From Sphagnum compactum (taxonomy: Eukaryota; Bryophyta; Sphagnopsida; Sphagnales), in assembly GCA_965153455.1 (NCBI GenBank), contig OZ234495.1:496001-560000 (forward strand): a stretch of DNA of 64,000 nt. The letters are read 5' to 3'. Within the stretch, counting starts at the first letter, position 1; each line of letters begins with the position of its first letter. The position numbers and the translations under genes were made by a program. Under the pieces are notes generated by a model. It was given only the letters and a program-made list of their open reading frames with translations. It made no database searches and was not told the origin of the DNA. Positions 34,218 through 45,560 of this stretch are shown here, one piece after another.

Positions 34218-36687
34218 AAAAATGAGCAAAATCATAGTGAACTTGGGTTGGTCTTACATGCATCAACAGAAGGTTTGACATCTAGAAATCTGGCAGTCCT
34301 GCAGAAAGTGCAAAGCATTTTTGTTGATCGACCCTCTCCCAGAAGATTCTCTTTCAAGAAGCTTGACTCCGCCACTGGCAGTTTTTCTCCTAGTACGTTC
34401 CATAACCATCAGGGAGAATACTATGGTTTCCTTGTTAAATTGTTGAATTCTTATTGGGTAGCCCTTGTTTCAAACAGCACAGTGGTTTGACAAGGGCAAT
34501 GTAGTCTCTGCTTTGCATTCAAGGCAGACTACTAAGGAGTGTAGCATTCAAAGGGATTTTGTGTTGGGAATGCAGGAAATTTGGTGCATGAAGGTGGTTG
34601 GAGTAATGTGTACAGGGGTGAGCTAAAAGATGGAAGACTCTTGGCTATTGAGCGTCCCAACGACTCAGAAAGTCAGGAGCTTCTTCTCACTGGGGGTTTG
34701 GAGATCAACAGTTGTCTGTCACATGCCAATATTGTGCCACTTATTGGTTACTGTGTTAAAAATACGCAATTGATCCTTGTCTATGATTTCTTACATCGGC
34801 AAACTTTGGGGGATCACCTTTATGGTACAAGAACCAGACACAGAAATCCTTTACTTGTTGGAGAATCTTCAAAGAGCTAATCTAGGTTTAAGTGGATGCT
34901 TTTACCAGACAAATGATATCTGGATAGCTTCTGACAGATGATTCTGTTCTTCCCATTCATGTGCAGGAGAGGAGAATGTGTTGGGATGGGAAGTGCGGTA
35001 CAAGGTAGCAGTAGGCATATGCAAAGCATTGGAGTATCTCCAAGATGGAAGTCCTCAATCTGTAATTCATAGGGATGTCAAGCCTTCCAACATACTTCTA
35101 TCCCATGACTTCCGACCTCAGGTTCTTCCTACATTTGAGATCTGAAAGTAGGATGGCTTTGAAGGAGCCCACTGACATGAGCTGTCTGTGATCCTCCTCA
35201 GAAACTGCTGATCATCAGAAGTCTAAAGATGTCAGCAGTACAAAATGTTCGTTTGCTGAGTCATGGCTCTTTATAGTCTGTTGACGCTCCTGTCAGATTG
35301 TGACACAGTTGTGCTAAGAGGAGCACTAAATTATGGGCTTTGAATTGCAGTTGTCAGGTTTTGTGCTTGCAACATGGGCTGCCGAAAGTCCAATGTACCA
35401 ATGGGACGGGGTGGTTGGCACAATAGGGTAATTATCCTCTTGCTCCTCCTATTCACAACATCGGAATTTCTAATGGCTCAAGTCAAGCAATGTATGAAAA
35501 GACATGAACCAGTGTTTATTGATGTCATCTAGTTACAGGTTCTATTGTCCATCTGCTCTAAAGAAATGAAGAAAGTTTTGTAGATGACTGAATTCATGTT
35601 CTTGCTTTGTGTGTTCACAGGTATATAGATCCTGAGTATTTTACTTCTGGGACAGCGGGTGACAAGTCCGATGTCTACTCATTTGGAGTGGTTCTTCTGG
35701 AGCTGATCACTGGTCGTAAACCAATAGATTTTTCAAGGTCCACTGATGGAACACTCCAAAATTGGGTATGTGCTCCTGTTTCATAATGTGAACATATCAA
35801 CTATTATATATATCCCAAAGATGATTTTTTCATTCTTTCATTTATCAGTTAGTTTTATATCCTGGATTTCTTGCTATGGAGAAAATTGATTTGGGTGCAG
35901 TTGATTTTTAAATTAGTATGTCTATTTTACTGAAAACACAGTTGCAATGGTACTTGATCAAGTGAAGACTGTTATCCATTAGCATGTTTATTTGTCAAGT
36001 TTTAATGTCTCATCTTGTCTCTTTGACAGGTTGGGCCACAGTTACAATAGTACTTGATGAAGTGAATACTTTTATGGATTAGCATGTTCTTTTGTCAGAG
36101 TATTAATATCACCTTCTCAACTCTTCAACAGGCAAGGCGATTGTTGTGTGAGGGGAACCTGAATGAGCTGGTGGATCCACGGTTGGGGAGCACATACAAT
36201 GTTTCTCAAATGCAAGCAATGCTCTCAGCTGCTGCCTTATGTGTGCAAAATTCTTCACAACAGCGACCTAAAATTAGTGAGGTCAGTCTTTTCACAAAAA
36301 AAGCTTATCTACAGTGGGAAAATTTAGATCTGATGCATTAGAATCCTTATAACCCCTTCTGCTTGCATATGCACAACAATTGCAAAAATGTGATTCCTAA
36401 AATCTTTTGTATAAGGTAAATCGCACCATTTGTAGTGTCTCATCTCTACATAATGAGATTTTACTCAACCCCACTGCAAGTGTCTTTTGCAGACATTTCT
36501 CATGCATATGTCTGATGTAAACATGCAGGTACTGAAGATGCTTATTGAAATCAAGGATTTCTTTCTTGAAGGCCTGGTGTACTGGGGTGATTCTGGAATC
36601 TCTGATATCTGTCTTGAATGCCTGGTGGACTCCCCAGATTCTGCAATCTCTGATAACACAAGGAACATCGACCTTTCTGAGTTTTGA
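34218..36687 (+). CDS. RLCK-VI-like predicted pseudokinase, seven visible exons, 5' end unresolved
   Basis: Exons by splice consensus and phase: 34,218-34,392, 34,576-34,824, 34,967-35,121, 35,351-35,427, 35,621-35,765, 36,132-36,281 and 36,529-36,687 (stop TGA). All junctions are GT..AG and the frame is open throughout. The protein reads [14 protein letters not shown], a degenerate glycine loop ([10 protein letters not shown]), [40 protein letters not shown] and [18 protein letters not shown]. These are features of plant receptor-like cytoplasmic kinases, closest in style to RLCK-VI. The ATP-binding Lys is Glu (34,650-34,652), and LSDFGLA is LSGFVLA (Asp to Gly, Gly to Val, 35,357-35,365), so catalysis is not expected. 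The first exon has no in-frame ATG; an upstream exon is missing, or the gene is a 5'-truncated duplicate. Confidence 0.75.
36312..36528 (+). repeat. RLCK last intron, present in three copies in the window
   Basis: Sequence from gggaaaatttaga to the acceptor aacatgcag is repeated at 33,825-34,039 and, for its 3' part, 41,890-41,984. The three copies mark separate duplications of the RLCK 3' end. Confidence 0.65.
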
Positions 36688-36689
36688 CA

Positions 36690-37110
36690 CCCAAAGGTCA
36701 TTGACTGTAGGAAAAATAGCTTTGTAGAAAGAACTCAGCCACCAATATTAATCCATATACCAAAATCACACAAATGCAACATTGGTTAGATTTAGAATAA
36801 TTATTTTTTTCATGCAAGATTTTGCATTGTTGTGAATTTAAAATGAAAAAGGGTGCTAAAAAAAAGTCACTGTTCTTCTGGTTTTTATATTGCAAAAATT
36901 CTAATATTTTGCACTTTTTCCGTTAGAAAAGGATGTTTGAATTGCTATTGGGTGAACTCAAAAATTTCCCCCATTTTGTCATTAATAGTAGGTTGCCTAT
37001 TTTGATTCCATGGTCACTCAAGCTACATGAAAAGCAATTGAAAAAAGAAAAGACTAGGGTTCACTGCCTCTAAACATATTGTAGTCTAAGGTTAGTTTCC
37101 ACAACAACAA
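36690..37110. other. Intergenic DNA, no gene recognised
   Basis: AT-rich sequence after the RLCK stop. No motif, repeat end or RNA gene seen. Confidence 0.4.
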
Positions 37111-37119
37111 ATCATTTTT

Positions 37120-37570
37120 ATAATCTTGAAATTATTATTTCTTCAAGATCTAGTATGATATCCTCATATGAGGAGTGAAATTATTCAGATTGTACCCTAC
37201 GATAATTTATGATAGTTTTCGACTCCTCACCTTCATATTTTTCAAAAAAAAATAGTTTCACTATTTTATAGATTAATTAATGACAAAACCAAACATAGGG
37301 TAAAGTACTATTGAATGGGCTCGATAATGGGATTTTCTAGGCCTAGTATTTTGAAATTATTATTTCATGATTTAGTATGATATCCCCCTATGAGGAGTGA
37401 AAATTTTCAGATTGTAGCTTGTGATAAATATGATGGTTTTCAACACCTCAACTTCATATTTTTCACAAAAAAATCGTTTCACTATTTTAAAGATTAATTA
37501 ATGACAAAACCAACCATAGGGTAAAGTACTATTGAAAAGGCCTAGGAATGGGATTTTCTAGGCCTGTTTC
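37120..37570. repeat. Tandem duplication of about 230 bp
   Basis: Positions about 37,128-37,345 and 37,352-37,565 are direct copies sharing tgaaattattatttc, tatgaggagtga, gattaattaatgacaaaacc and gggattttctaggcct. No coding content. Confidence 0.8.
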
Positions 37571-37854
37571 AGAATGTAACCGGTTTCAGGGCCGCCTGTC
37601 CCACCTAGAAAAGACCCTAAAATGGTACGGTAAATAGGAAAACCCCTAAAATGGGTTCCGTGTCTGTTTCGTCCACGTCGGTATGTGCACTGGACAGGAA
37701 GTTTGACAAGAAAGGAGAACCGTGTGAAAAGGCCTATCTGATCCTACCGTGTGAACGAGTTAGGTTTAGGGTTACCTGAATGTTAGGTCAGGTTTGTGCA
37801 GGACGGCGGTAAGGTCCCAAAATGATTGTCGTCTTCCTCAGGACGGTAGTAGCT

Positions 37855-38566
37855 CAGGCCTCCTTAAATGTGGGATTCTAAAAATAGACCCCACTTTTAC
37901 CACATTTAAGCCTTGCCGGACCCCACTTTTAAGAGAGTGAGTCATGCATTGTCCAAAGGTGCAAAACGATGCACCTGGGGTCAATTACAGGCAGAAAGTA
38001 GACTAAGGTGGTGATTCCAAAGAAGCTTCAGCACATGGAGGTTGTCAAAAGTATCAATCAAATAGGCTCTAATAAAAGTTTTTACAGCATGAACTAATGA
38101 GTGGTTTGGCAGTGATATATTATAATTTCGAAGCTGAAAGGCCAAAAGGAGATATATGGGGACACATTCCATCTTCATTTTAATTCACAAAGGTGGTAGT
38201 ATGTGGCCTCCCTAGGGTCCGTACCAATCAGCTGTGGGTTAAGGCTCTACTAGGATAAGTGGATCAGCAAGCCTTCAACCTTCAAGCATATTTCTTGAAA
38301 ATGAAAGTGATGGCAAATGATGAGACCGTAATAAAGAATTAACCAGTCACACACTTGTGCCTTAGGGGAAACCATACTAGGTTGTAATAACCGTAGCCCA
38401 AAAAGTTCTGCCCAAGAAATTTAATAAGTTATGCACACTACCACAAAATTCAACAGCCAAGAGTCTAAAGTCTAAATTCTAAAATGGCCCACCTGGACCC
38501 CCCAGTCGACCCCACTTTTAGCTTATGAGGGCTAAAAGTGGGGTTTACCACTCTTAAGGAGGCCTG
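37855..38566. mobile_element. Non-autonomous hAT-like transposon with 8-bp target duplication
   Basis: A 712-bp element has perfect 13-bp terminal inverted repeats (CAGGCCTCCTTAA at 37,855-37,867; complement at 38,554-38,566) and an exact 8-bp flanking direct repeat TAGTAGCT (37,847-37,854 and 38,567-38,574). The 8-bp duplication and CA..TG ends are typical of hAT elements. Both subterminal regions repeat ccccacttttac/agc motifs. There is no transposase frame. The paralogous segment has an uninterrupted site near 43,869-43,886, which proves the insertion boundaries. Confidence 0.88.
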
Positions 38567-39299
38567 TAGTAGCTTCCTTCGGCTGATGGAACCGGGGTGC
38601 GATGAGAAGATGAAGGATCTGTGTTATATTGTGTACATGTGCTGTGTTTGTTACTTTTGCTTTGCAGATGTGTTTGGTGTTTCTTTTGACAAGTTTTGGG
38701 CGCAGCGTTTCGTTGAGGATGCGTGAAGCTTATCCCTCTGCTGAGTTGCTGATGTGTTGCGGTGAACCGTTGTGCTGCTGAATAAGAAGCCGACTTGGAG
38801 GTCTTCAAAGTGACGGCTGATTGAGGGAGACAGGTTCTTTGTTTCTGTTCAAAACCATTGGTTTTATCGGATGTGTCACGGCCGAGTAGCATGCAGTGTA
38901 GGTGAACTCTTTTAATTCTGCTACGCAAGTTCTCTCTTCATCTGCAAAAGCAAGTAAATAATAAAAAGGAGTGAGGCATGGATATGATGAAGAGGTCAGG
39001 TTCAAGGCGAGGATGAGAACTGTAATCAAGTTCTGGTCATGTGGGAAATGTTCAGTGTTGTGATGCTCTGTTTCTTAAAGTGCTGTGAGCAAGTTTGGTG
39101 ATGTTAAGAAGAACCAACTTTATGTCTGTTGTGAAGTATGCTGCAGCACACTTGCCGAGAAACAGGTCTGTGTCTGTGAAACAAACGCGGTTTAGGTCTG
39201 AGTCTATGAAAATGGGATGTGCAGTATCAATCCAACCACAGTGGGATTTATGTGGGTTGTTAAGTGATGTTTAATCTTCAAAGTGTGTAGGGCAAATGT

Positions 39300-40340
39300 C
39301 CACCTGAGGGAGTTTCCTGCATTGTCAACATGTTGGGTTCCTGGATAAAGACAAACATCATAGATGGTCCGCACTTGGTTTCCTTGGATTCAAGTGTTGA
39401 ATAAGCATCTAGAAGTGACTTTCATAGCTTGATTCTTAGGATGAAAGAGTACAAAAGTATAGTTTTTACCTCCAATTTTGCAAAGCTTGAAAAACATCAT
39501 TCAGAAAAGCTGGAGGCAGAGATTTAAAATCATGGACATCCACACATGATAGACTTTCCAATTGATGTGGGGTTTATTTTATAGCATTGTCTTGGAGGTG
39601 GATCATTTTGAACTGCACTCAACTGTAAAATCCTTGGAGTAATGGCAAAGGCAGGTTGTCATGGTTTCGGAGCTCATGAGCAAGTAATCCATGGCCTCTG
39701 CTATCTGTAGCATTAGATACTTAGATGATGAAAAAGAAGAAATCTGGCCAAGTACCTGCTCTTCTACTTCTGGAAGCTATTTATATAATGCTACAGATAG
39801 CAGTGGCTGTGAATTACCTGCATGAGAGTTGGGTGATGCACTGTGACTTGAAGGTGAGCAATGTTCTTCTAAATATTGTGGAGGATCAGAATGCACACTT
39901 TTCCTTGTCATCTGTGCAAGTTAAACTCCAACACTATTGCCTGTCAAAATTGAAGCTGCACTGTTTTGGGTACAACCATACCATTGGTGGGTACAAACCC
40001 AGTGGAGGGCACCTGAGGTATTTGAAGATGGAGATTTGAAGATGAGGGGAACAGAGACAAGGACACAAAATCATCAGGTGTGTATAGCTTTGCAATTATT
40101 CTCTTTGTGGTACTAAAATGGGAAAGTCCCAACAAATGTTCTTCAGAGCATTTGTGACAGAGTGAGACTGGGGTTTTCCAGATGTGGAATAATGTCCTCA
40201 TAACTTTTCTGTGCTCATTGAGAAATGTTGGGCCACAAATGCTGTAGATCTACTCAGTTTCATATAGTCTACCAACTGTTGGTGGCTTACAAGGCTATTG
40301 TTTTGAAGCATCCCTGTGGTGGAGAGGATGTACCACCTGA
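39300..40340 (+). pseudogene. TKL-type protein kinase pseudogene 2
   Basis: It aligns with the intact kinase from HLREF (39,301) to the C-terminal PPD/ES region (40,340). The N-terminal third is missing. There are stops and frameshifts throughout: TAA after the VE of the linker, a stop in the glycine-loop region, and TAA at 39,685-39,687 right after ELMSK. The catalytic loop reads HCDLKVSN, so the HRD Arg is replaced by Cys. The inverted duplication at 39,683-39,818 sits between the hinge and the catalytic loop. No functional protein is possible; a non-coding transcript is conceivable. Confidence 0.85.
39683..39818 (+). repeat. Inverted-duplication hairpin inside kinase pseudogene 2
   Basis: Arms 39,683-39,715 and 39,786-39,818, 33 nt each, about 28 of 33 paired with 18 consecutive pairs next to a 70-nt loop. 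The left arm is the antisense of kinase coding sequence and retains agaggcc, closer to the intact gene (agaggca) than the right arm (agtggct) is. It was therefore copied from a kinase sequence before the pseudogene diverged. Confidence 0.85.
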
Positions 40341-40344
40341 TTAT

Positions 40345-41880
40345 CCTCAACAATAGAGTATCCTGGGTGCAACTAATACTTTCCGGGGCCTTGCAAGATG
40401 CTGCATCTGACAATGGTGGTGACTTAATGTAGGAGACAAACTTAGGTGGCTGCACTAGTACTACACTTACACTACAGACTACATTGAAAGAAGACAAGTG
40501 GCCCTATAGAGCATAAGCTAGACCAGCTGTTCAGAATGGGACTGTAGGCATTTAATCTGATGCGGTGTGGTGTAAATTGCCTGGTGGCCTGTGTATTGCA
40601 TATGTCATGTAATATGTGGTCTTATGGGAGTCTATTGGAGAAAAATTGCCTGTTATGAACCTCCAGGTACATCTCTCACAAACATACATGCAGGTCTTAG
40701 ACTGGATGCATCTGGCCTTACAAATATTCTGTAGATTTTTCCTTGGAGGAAGCAAGTGAAAGTAAAGACTTAGATCAAGTCTCACTTAAGATGTATTGTT
40801 GACCAGGCTGATGGACCATTCTAACTTGTTTGGGATGGAAAGAAATGAGAGACTCTTTTACAAGGTGCAAGAAATGGGACACTATTTAACAAGGTGCTGA
40901 TTGATTACGTGGAGGAGCTTGTAGCAATAGTTTGGCAACCGGATTGTTGTGGAGGCATGCCAGAAAAATGGTAACATTACATAGGTGCCCTTGGAGTCTC
41001 TACATCAGCTTTGAAACATAAGTAATCAGGCTGGCTTGTCTTCTACCTTTGCTCACCAACTGGAGTTCTTAGCAATGTAAGATTCCATAGCATCTGCCAG
41101 GAGTCCTGAGTCTAGAGGTATCTTATATCGTTATTTGCTGTAGGCTTAAGAAAGTGTTTTGTAATGGATTTCAGGGGATGGGTCTGGACATTGTGAGTAA
41201 TTCGCCTGAAGTATGAGAGGAATGTGTAGGCGGTTGTTTGCACCAGTAGCCAAACCATTTGGGAGTAGGGGATCTCAGGCTCCAGGTTTCCTGATCTCCT
41301 CCCTCTCCTTGCACAATATGCCTTTTAAGTGGTTGACAAGCTTCCTTGGTCCTTATGGAGTATTCTATGAATATTGAAATTTGACAATCCCCACAGATAA
41401 AATGTCAAGTTGATCTTCAAAATTCCAAGGTTGGATAGAGTTTTGGCTTACCACCCAACCTCTCCACATTCTTCAGCATCTTGGTAAACCACCTTGTGTA
41501 GAGCTGCACCATAATTTGGAACATTGCATGCCTGCCAGGTTTGCTCTGTAAGGATGTATGAACAGAAGTTCCAGGATGCAGACAAACAATTCTACCAACA
41601 CTGAAGATATTATAAAAGCTGCAAAAATACTACTGTCAGATTGATGGAATGGGTGCAGATTACATAAGCAGTGCTTGATAAAAATGCTCACCAAAGCATG
41701 CATTCTGGAGCATGAAAGGGCAGTGAAGCAAGCAGTGTTGAAGCAAAATCCAGTTCTCAAGGCAACCACAGGCTTTGAATATGGCTATAAAATCATGGTA
41801 GGTGGCCATCATTGTGCATTAAAATGTTTTGAGTACTATGTTGAGATTCACGAGAAACGAACTGTGTAGCTGTGTTGTAG
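40345..41880. other. Duplicated non-coding DNA downstream of pseudogene 2
   Basis: Up to about 41,290 this is the segmental duplication (partner 45,560-46,450). Beyond that there is no recognisable gene; frames at 41,473-41,769 (minus) and 41,675-41,869 (plus) have no motif. Confidence 0.5.
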
Positions 41881-41884
41881 AAAT

Positions 41885-42030
41885 GTTGTACTGTGTCATC
41901 TCTATATGATGACATTTTTACTCAACCCCTCGCAACTGTTTTCTGCATACATTTCTGATGCATATGTTCGATGTAAACATGCAGTTGTTGAAGATGCTTG
42001 ATGAATTCAACAACAGAGAGGAGGATTAAG
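41885..42030 (+). pseudogene. RLCK last-intron/last-exon remnant
   Basis: The 3' part of the RLCK last intron (catctctatatgatgacattttt..ctcaacccctcgcaa..gtaaacatgcag) is followed by LLKMLDEFNNREED and a stop from 41,985. Compare [11 protein letters not shown] at 36,529 and VLKMLCKD at 34,040. No upstream kinase exons are present. Confidence 0.65.
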
Positions 42031-43065
42031 TGTTTTGCACAGACATGAGTTGTGAATGCTGATGCAATCTGTTCAGGAAGGTTGCCATTTTGATGGGACA
42101 CCAAATTATACAGACTGTGAAGAAGATATTCCAAAATGCGTCTGTCATTGCCTTTGCTAGGAGTTGATAATGGCAATGCTGTTTCTGAAAGTAATTTGGA
42201 TCATCATAGTACTGACTTATGTTGTGGACACTTATGTTATACTGTGTCATCTCTATACTTATGAGCTAAATACCCTTTCTCATGTTGTATTTAGCTCATA
42301 GATGTAGATGGTGAGACTAATCTGAATTTGACATTTGAAGATGAAGTGCTTTGGAATTTCCATTTTGCTAGCTAGGTTTTGCTTCAGTGTACAAGATTCA
42401 TCTCAAGAAGTGGTATAATTTGTCATTTTTTTGTCACCTCAATGTCCTGGTTGAGAAAGGTGTGATCTAGCTAAAGTCCTCTCCAGCAAGGAGCTGAGAC
42501 AACCATTCACCTTGGCATTTGAGCTTTGATTTTACAACTCCCACTGAGGAAGAAGAAACTGAGCAAAATGTCAAGGAAGATAATGAGGAGGAAGAAGAAG
42601 AAATTGGTACTGGTCCATGGCTGGTCAAAGGAACTGGAATCTGACAATCACCCTGTGTTGTAGTTAGAATTGGGGCATGATCTGGAGTGGTCATGGAGGC
42701 AGCAGGCAAGCAGGGGAAATGCTTGGGAGATAGGAGATAGATAGAATGCTTGGGAGCAGAGGAGAGATGCAAACAGATCTTTTCTTTCTTCGCTCAAAAC
42801 TCTCAATGCTCAGATTTGCAAACTCTTACATCTTGGATCTGGAAACTTTTACATCTCAGATGTGGAGAGAATTTTGGATATCTTGAATCTGGAAACTGTT
42901 ACATCTCAGAGGATTTGGAGAAAATCTCAAATTTATTTGAAATCGAAAGGATGTTAAGATGACGATACCCACAAGCATTCGGTGCATGCAACCAGTGAAA
43001 CACCATAGCCATGGAAACTGTCTGATTGTTGCGAAGCTTAGGACGCAAGACAATGGTTTGCCCAA
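42031..43065. other. No gene recognised; small internal repeats
   Basis: Around 42,815-42,915 a unit with ctggaaact.ttacatctcaga and ggaga.aat recurs. A Ser-rich minus frame (42,467-42,772) comes from an agaagaagaa stretch and looks fortuitous. Confidence 0.4.
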
Positions 43066-43069
43066 ATTT

Positions 43070-43435
43070 CGGGCAAATTCTTGTGGACTTTCCTCACCCA
43101 CATCCGAAGTTGATGAAGTCAGTGGGTAGTTGTGGCAGCTTGTCACTGCTATTCATGATGAAAACGATGGTCCAACAATTTGTGATCGACTCTCACAAAG
43201 GTTATTTCTGACTGCATTCATGTCACCTTTAAAAGCGTTGTGGAGATTTCTCTGGAATCTCATTGATATGTAGTGGTCTTACTCAGGAAGTAAGCCAAGT
43301 GCAAGAGCCAAAAGGATGCAAGGGGAGCACCAGTCAGACCAATTTTACACAGGAACCCTGCTCTATAGTTTGTATGTGTTCAGTCAAGCACAGCCACACT
43401 TCCCAGAATAGAAGGCAGTCTGGTGTGGGGATGGA
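43070..43435 (+). repeat. Dispersed repeat, inverted partner at 48,880-49,290
   Basis: It is homologous to the reverse complement of 48,880-49,290. Shared words include tgatgaagtcagtgggtag, attcatgatgaa and the translated piece SQVQEPKGCKGS. Both copies are interrupted in every frame. The parent gene or element is not recognised. Confidence 0.65.
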
Positions 43436-44544
43436 ATTTTTTAGTTCTTGTATTCGTATCATGTTCCCAAACTGTTCCCATCTGTTTTCAATGATGTTCC
43501 CAGCATTTCAAGGTGTTCCCCACGATGTTCCTGAAGTTCTGAATGTGCTCCCCAAGGGTGTTCCCAATTGCACCTCACTTTAACCCATATCCTTTTCCCA
43601 AAGTTCTCCTCTTCTCACCTACATAGATAACCCAAATGGCAGACACCGGAACTTCGTATACAGACTGCTATTTCTCGTAGAATCGCTTGTTTCAACACGC
43701 GCTCCAGAAAATAGGTGTGACCAGAATGAAGATCTGTGTGAGACAGCCTACTTGATGCAATCGTGTGGACGAGTTAGTTTTAGGGTTACTAGTCTTAGGG
43801 TTATGTGAATGTTAGGTCATCTTTCGGCGGGACGGCGAATTGGTGGCAAGGTGCATGTCTTTCATAAGATGCCAGCTGCCTTCGGCGTTATGGAACGGGG
43901 TGTGATGAGAAGGTGAAGGGTATGTGTTATTGTGTGCATGTGCTATGTTTGTCATTTGCTTTAACGGATGTGTTGGGTGCTGTATTTGCAAGGTGTTGAG
44001 CGCGGGATTTCGGTGAAGATGCGTGAAGCTTATCTGGCGGCTGAGTTGCTGATGTGTGGCGGTGAGCCGTTGTGCTGGTGAATAAGAAGCCGGCTTGGAG
44101 GTCTTGAACTGGACGGCTGATTGAGGTACTGAGGTTCAATACAAATGATATGTGAGGATAAGACTTTGAGGAAATTCAGTGAGTGTCCAGTCGAGAATGG
44201 TTTAAGGAACAGTTGACAAATAGCTCGTTTTGTGCAAGTGTCTTAGGGAACTTGAGAGGTCTGTTGGGTCTGTAGAAATTGTAGATAGTCCTCTGCTTAG
44301 GATTGTCATTGGTAAGCAACTGTCTGCTATTGAAGGACTTTATTACCTTGTTGCAACTGACTGTCATTGGGTGGTCAGTGAGAGTGTACAATTTTCAAGA
44401 GAGTTTGATCCATGCCACATTCTGTAACATCAAAACAATGTAAAGCTGGTGTTTCTAATCTGTAGATGGAGTTAGGTGTTGTTACAGACTTGTAGGGACT
44501 TTAATTTTATGGAGCGCTGGTTTACTGTAGCACTAGATTTTTAG

Positions 44545-45560
44545 CATGAAAGAGGACTGAAGAGGTTTTTTTTTTCCTCAACTTTTGTAAATGTTGCAGA
44601 ACATCTTTCAGAGAATCTGAAGGCAGCGATTTCCAAACATGGAATACATTAGCAACCTTCCAATTGATGTGGGAAGTTTTTTATAAGCATTGTCTTGGAG
44701 GTGGATCATTACTAACAGTGCTAAAGTGTAAAATCCTTGGATTGATGGCAGCTGCTAAGGTTTTCCAAGTCAACTACATAAACAAGCACACAGAAGAGAA
44801 AGATGCAAGTTTGTTTTCAAAGTTGCAACACCCAAATGTCATGCAATTCAGAGGTTTTGGAGTCCAGGAGAGCCAGCCTTTCATGATTTTTAAGCTCATG
44901 AGCAAATAATTCATGCCCTCTGCTATCTGTAGCATTATATGCTTAGATGATGAAAAAGAAGAAACATGCTTTCCACTGCTGGAAGCAATATAATGCTACA
45001 GATAGCAGTGGCTATGAATTACCTGCATGAGAGTGGGGTGATGCACTGTGATTTGAAGGCAACCAATGTTCTTGTAAATATTCTGGAGGATCATGATGGA
45101 TACCCTGTCCATCTGTGCAAGTTGAACTTTGAGACTTTTGCCAGTCAAAATTTGAGTTGCATGACTCTGGGTACAACGATGCCATTGGTGAGCACAACCT
45201 GGCGGAGTGCACCTGAGGCAATTGAAGATGAGGAGAACAGAGATAAAGACAAAAAATTAGGTGTGTATAGCTTTGCAATGATGTTCTTTGAGGTACTCAC
45301 TGCGAAAATCCCCTTCAAAAGACATACCACTAAGAAATATTCTTCAGAGCATCTGTGACAGAGTGAGAGTGGGGTTTACCAGATGTGAACTATTGTCCTG
45401 GTAATCTTTATGCACTCATTGAGATATGTTCGGCCACAAACGCTGTAGAGCATCCTCAGTTTCCTATAATCTGCCAAGTGTTGGTGGATTACAAGGCTAC
45501 AGTTTTGAAGCATCCATATGGGGTAGAGGATGTGCCAGATGATAATCCTCAATAATTGAG
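44545..45560 (+). pseudogene. TKL-type protein kinase pseudogene 3
   Basis: It aligns with the intact kinase from the MK..R segment before the linker to the C-tail. An open stretch at 44,664-44,909 keeps AAAKVFQVN with the ATP lysine and SLFSKLQHPNVMQF, ending at a stop after KLMSK inside the inverted duplication. A second open stretch (44,966-45,358) has HCDLKATN, where Arg of HRD is Cys, a lost DFG (ETFASQN), and RSAPE in place of WRAPE. Frameshifts follow. It shares the stop and the hairpin with pseudogenes 1 and 2. Confidence 0.85.
44906..45022 (+). repeat. Inverted-duplication hairpin inside kinase pseudogene 3
   Basis: Arms 44,906-44,939 and 44,989-45,022, 34 nt each, about 30 of 34 paired with 20 consecutive pairs next to a 49-nt loop. 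This is the tightest of the three hairpins. Confidence 0.85.

Larger units (their letters stand above)
37690..41290 (+). repeat. Segmental duplication, copy 1
   Basis: This segment aligns in order with 43,690-46,450. Shared blocks include cgagttag.tttagggtta and gaatgttaggtca; gatgcgtgaagcttat and gctgatgtg at 38,718 and 44,020; the kinase pseudogenes; and gacttaatgtaggagaca with about 800 bp after it (40,430 and 45,620). Copy 1 carries an extra hAT-like insertion at 37,855-38,566. By eye identity is about 80-85 percent outside indels. Confidence 0.85.
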
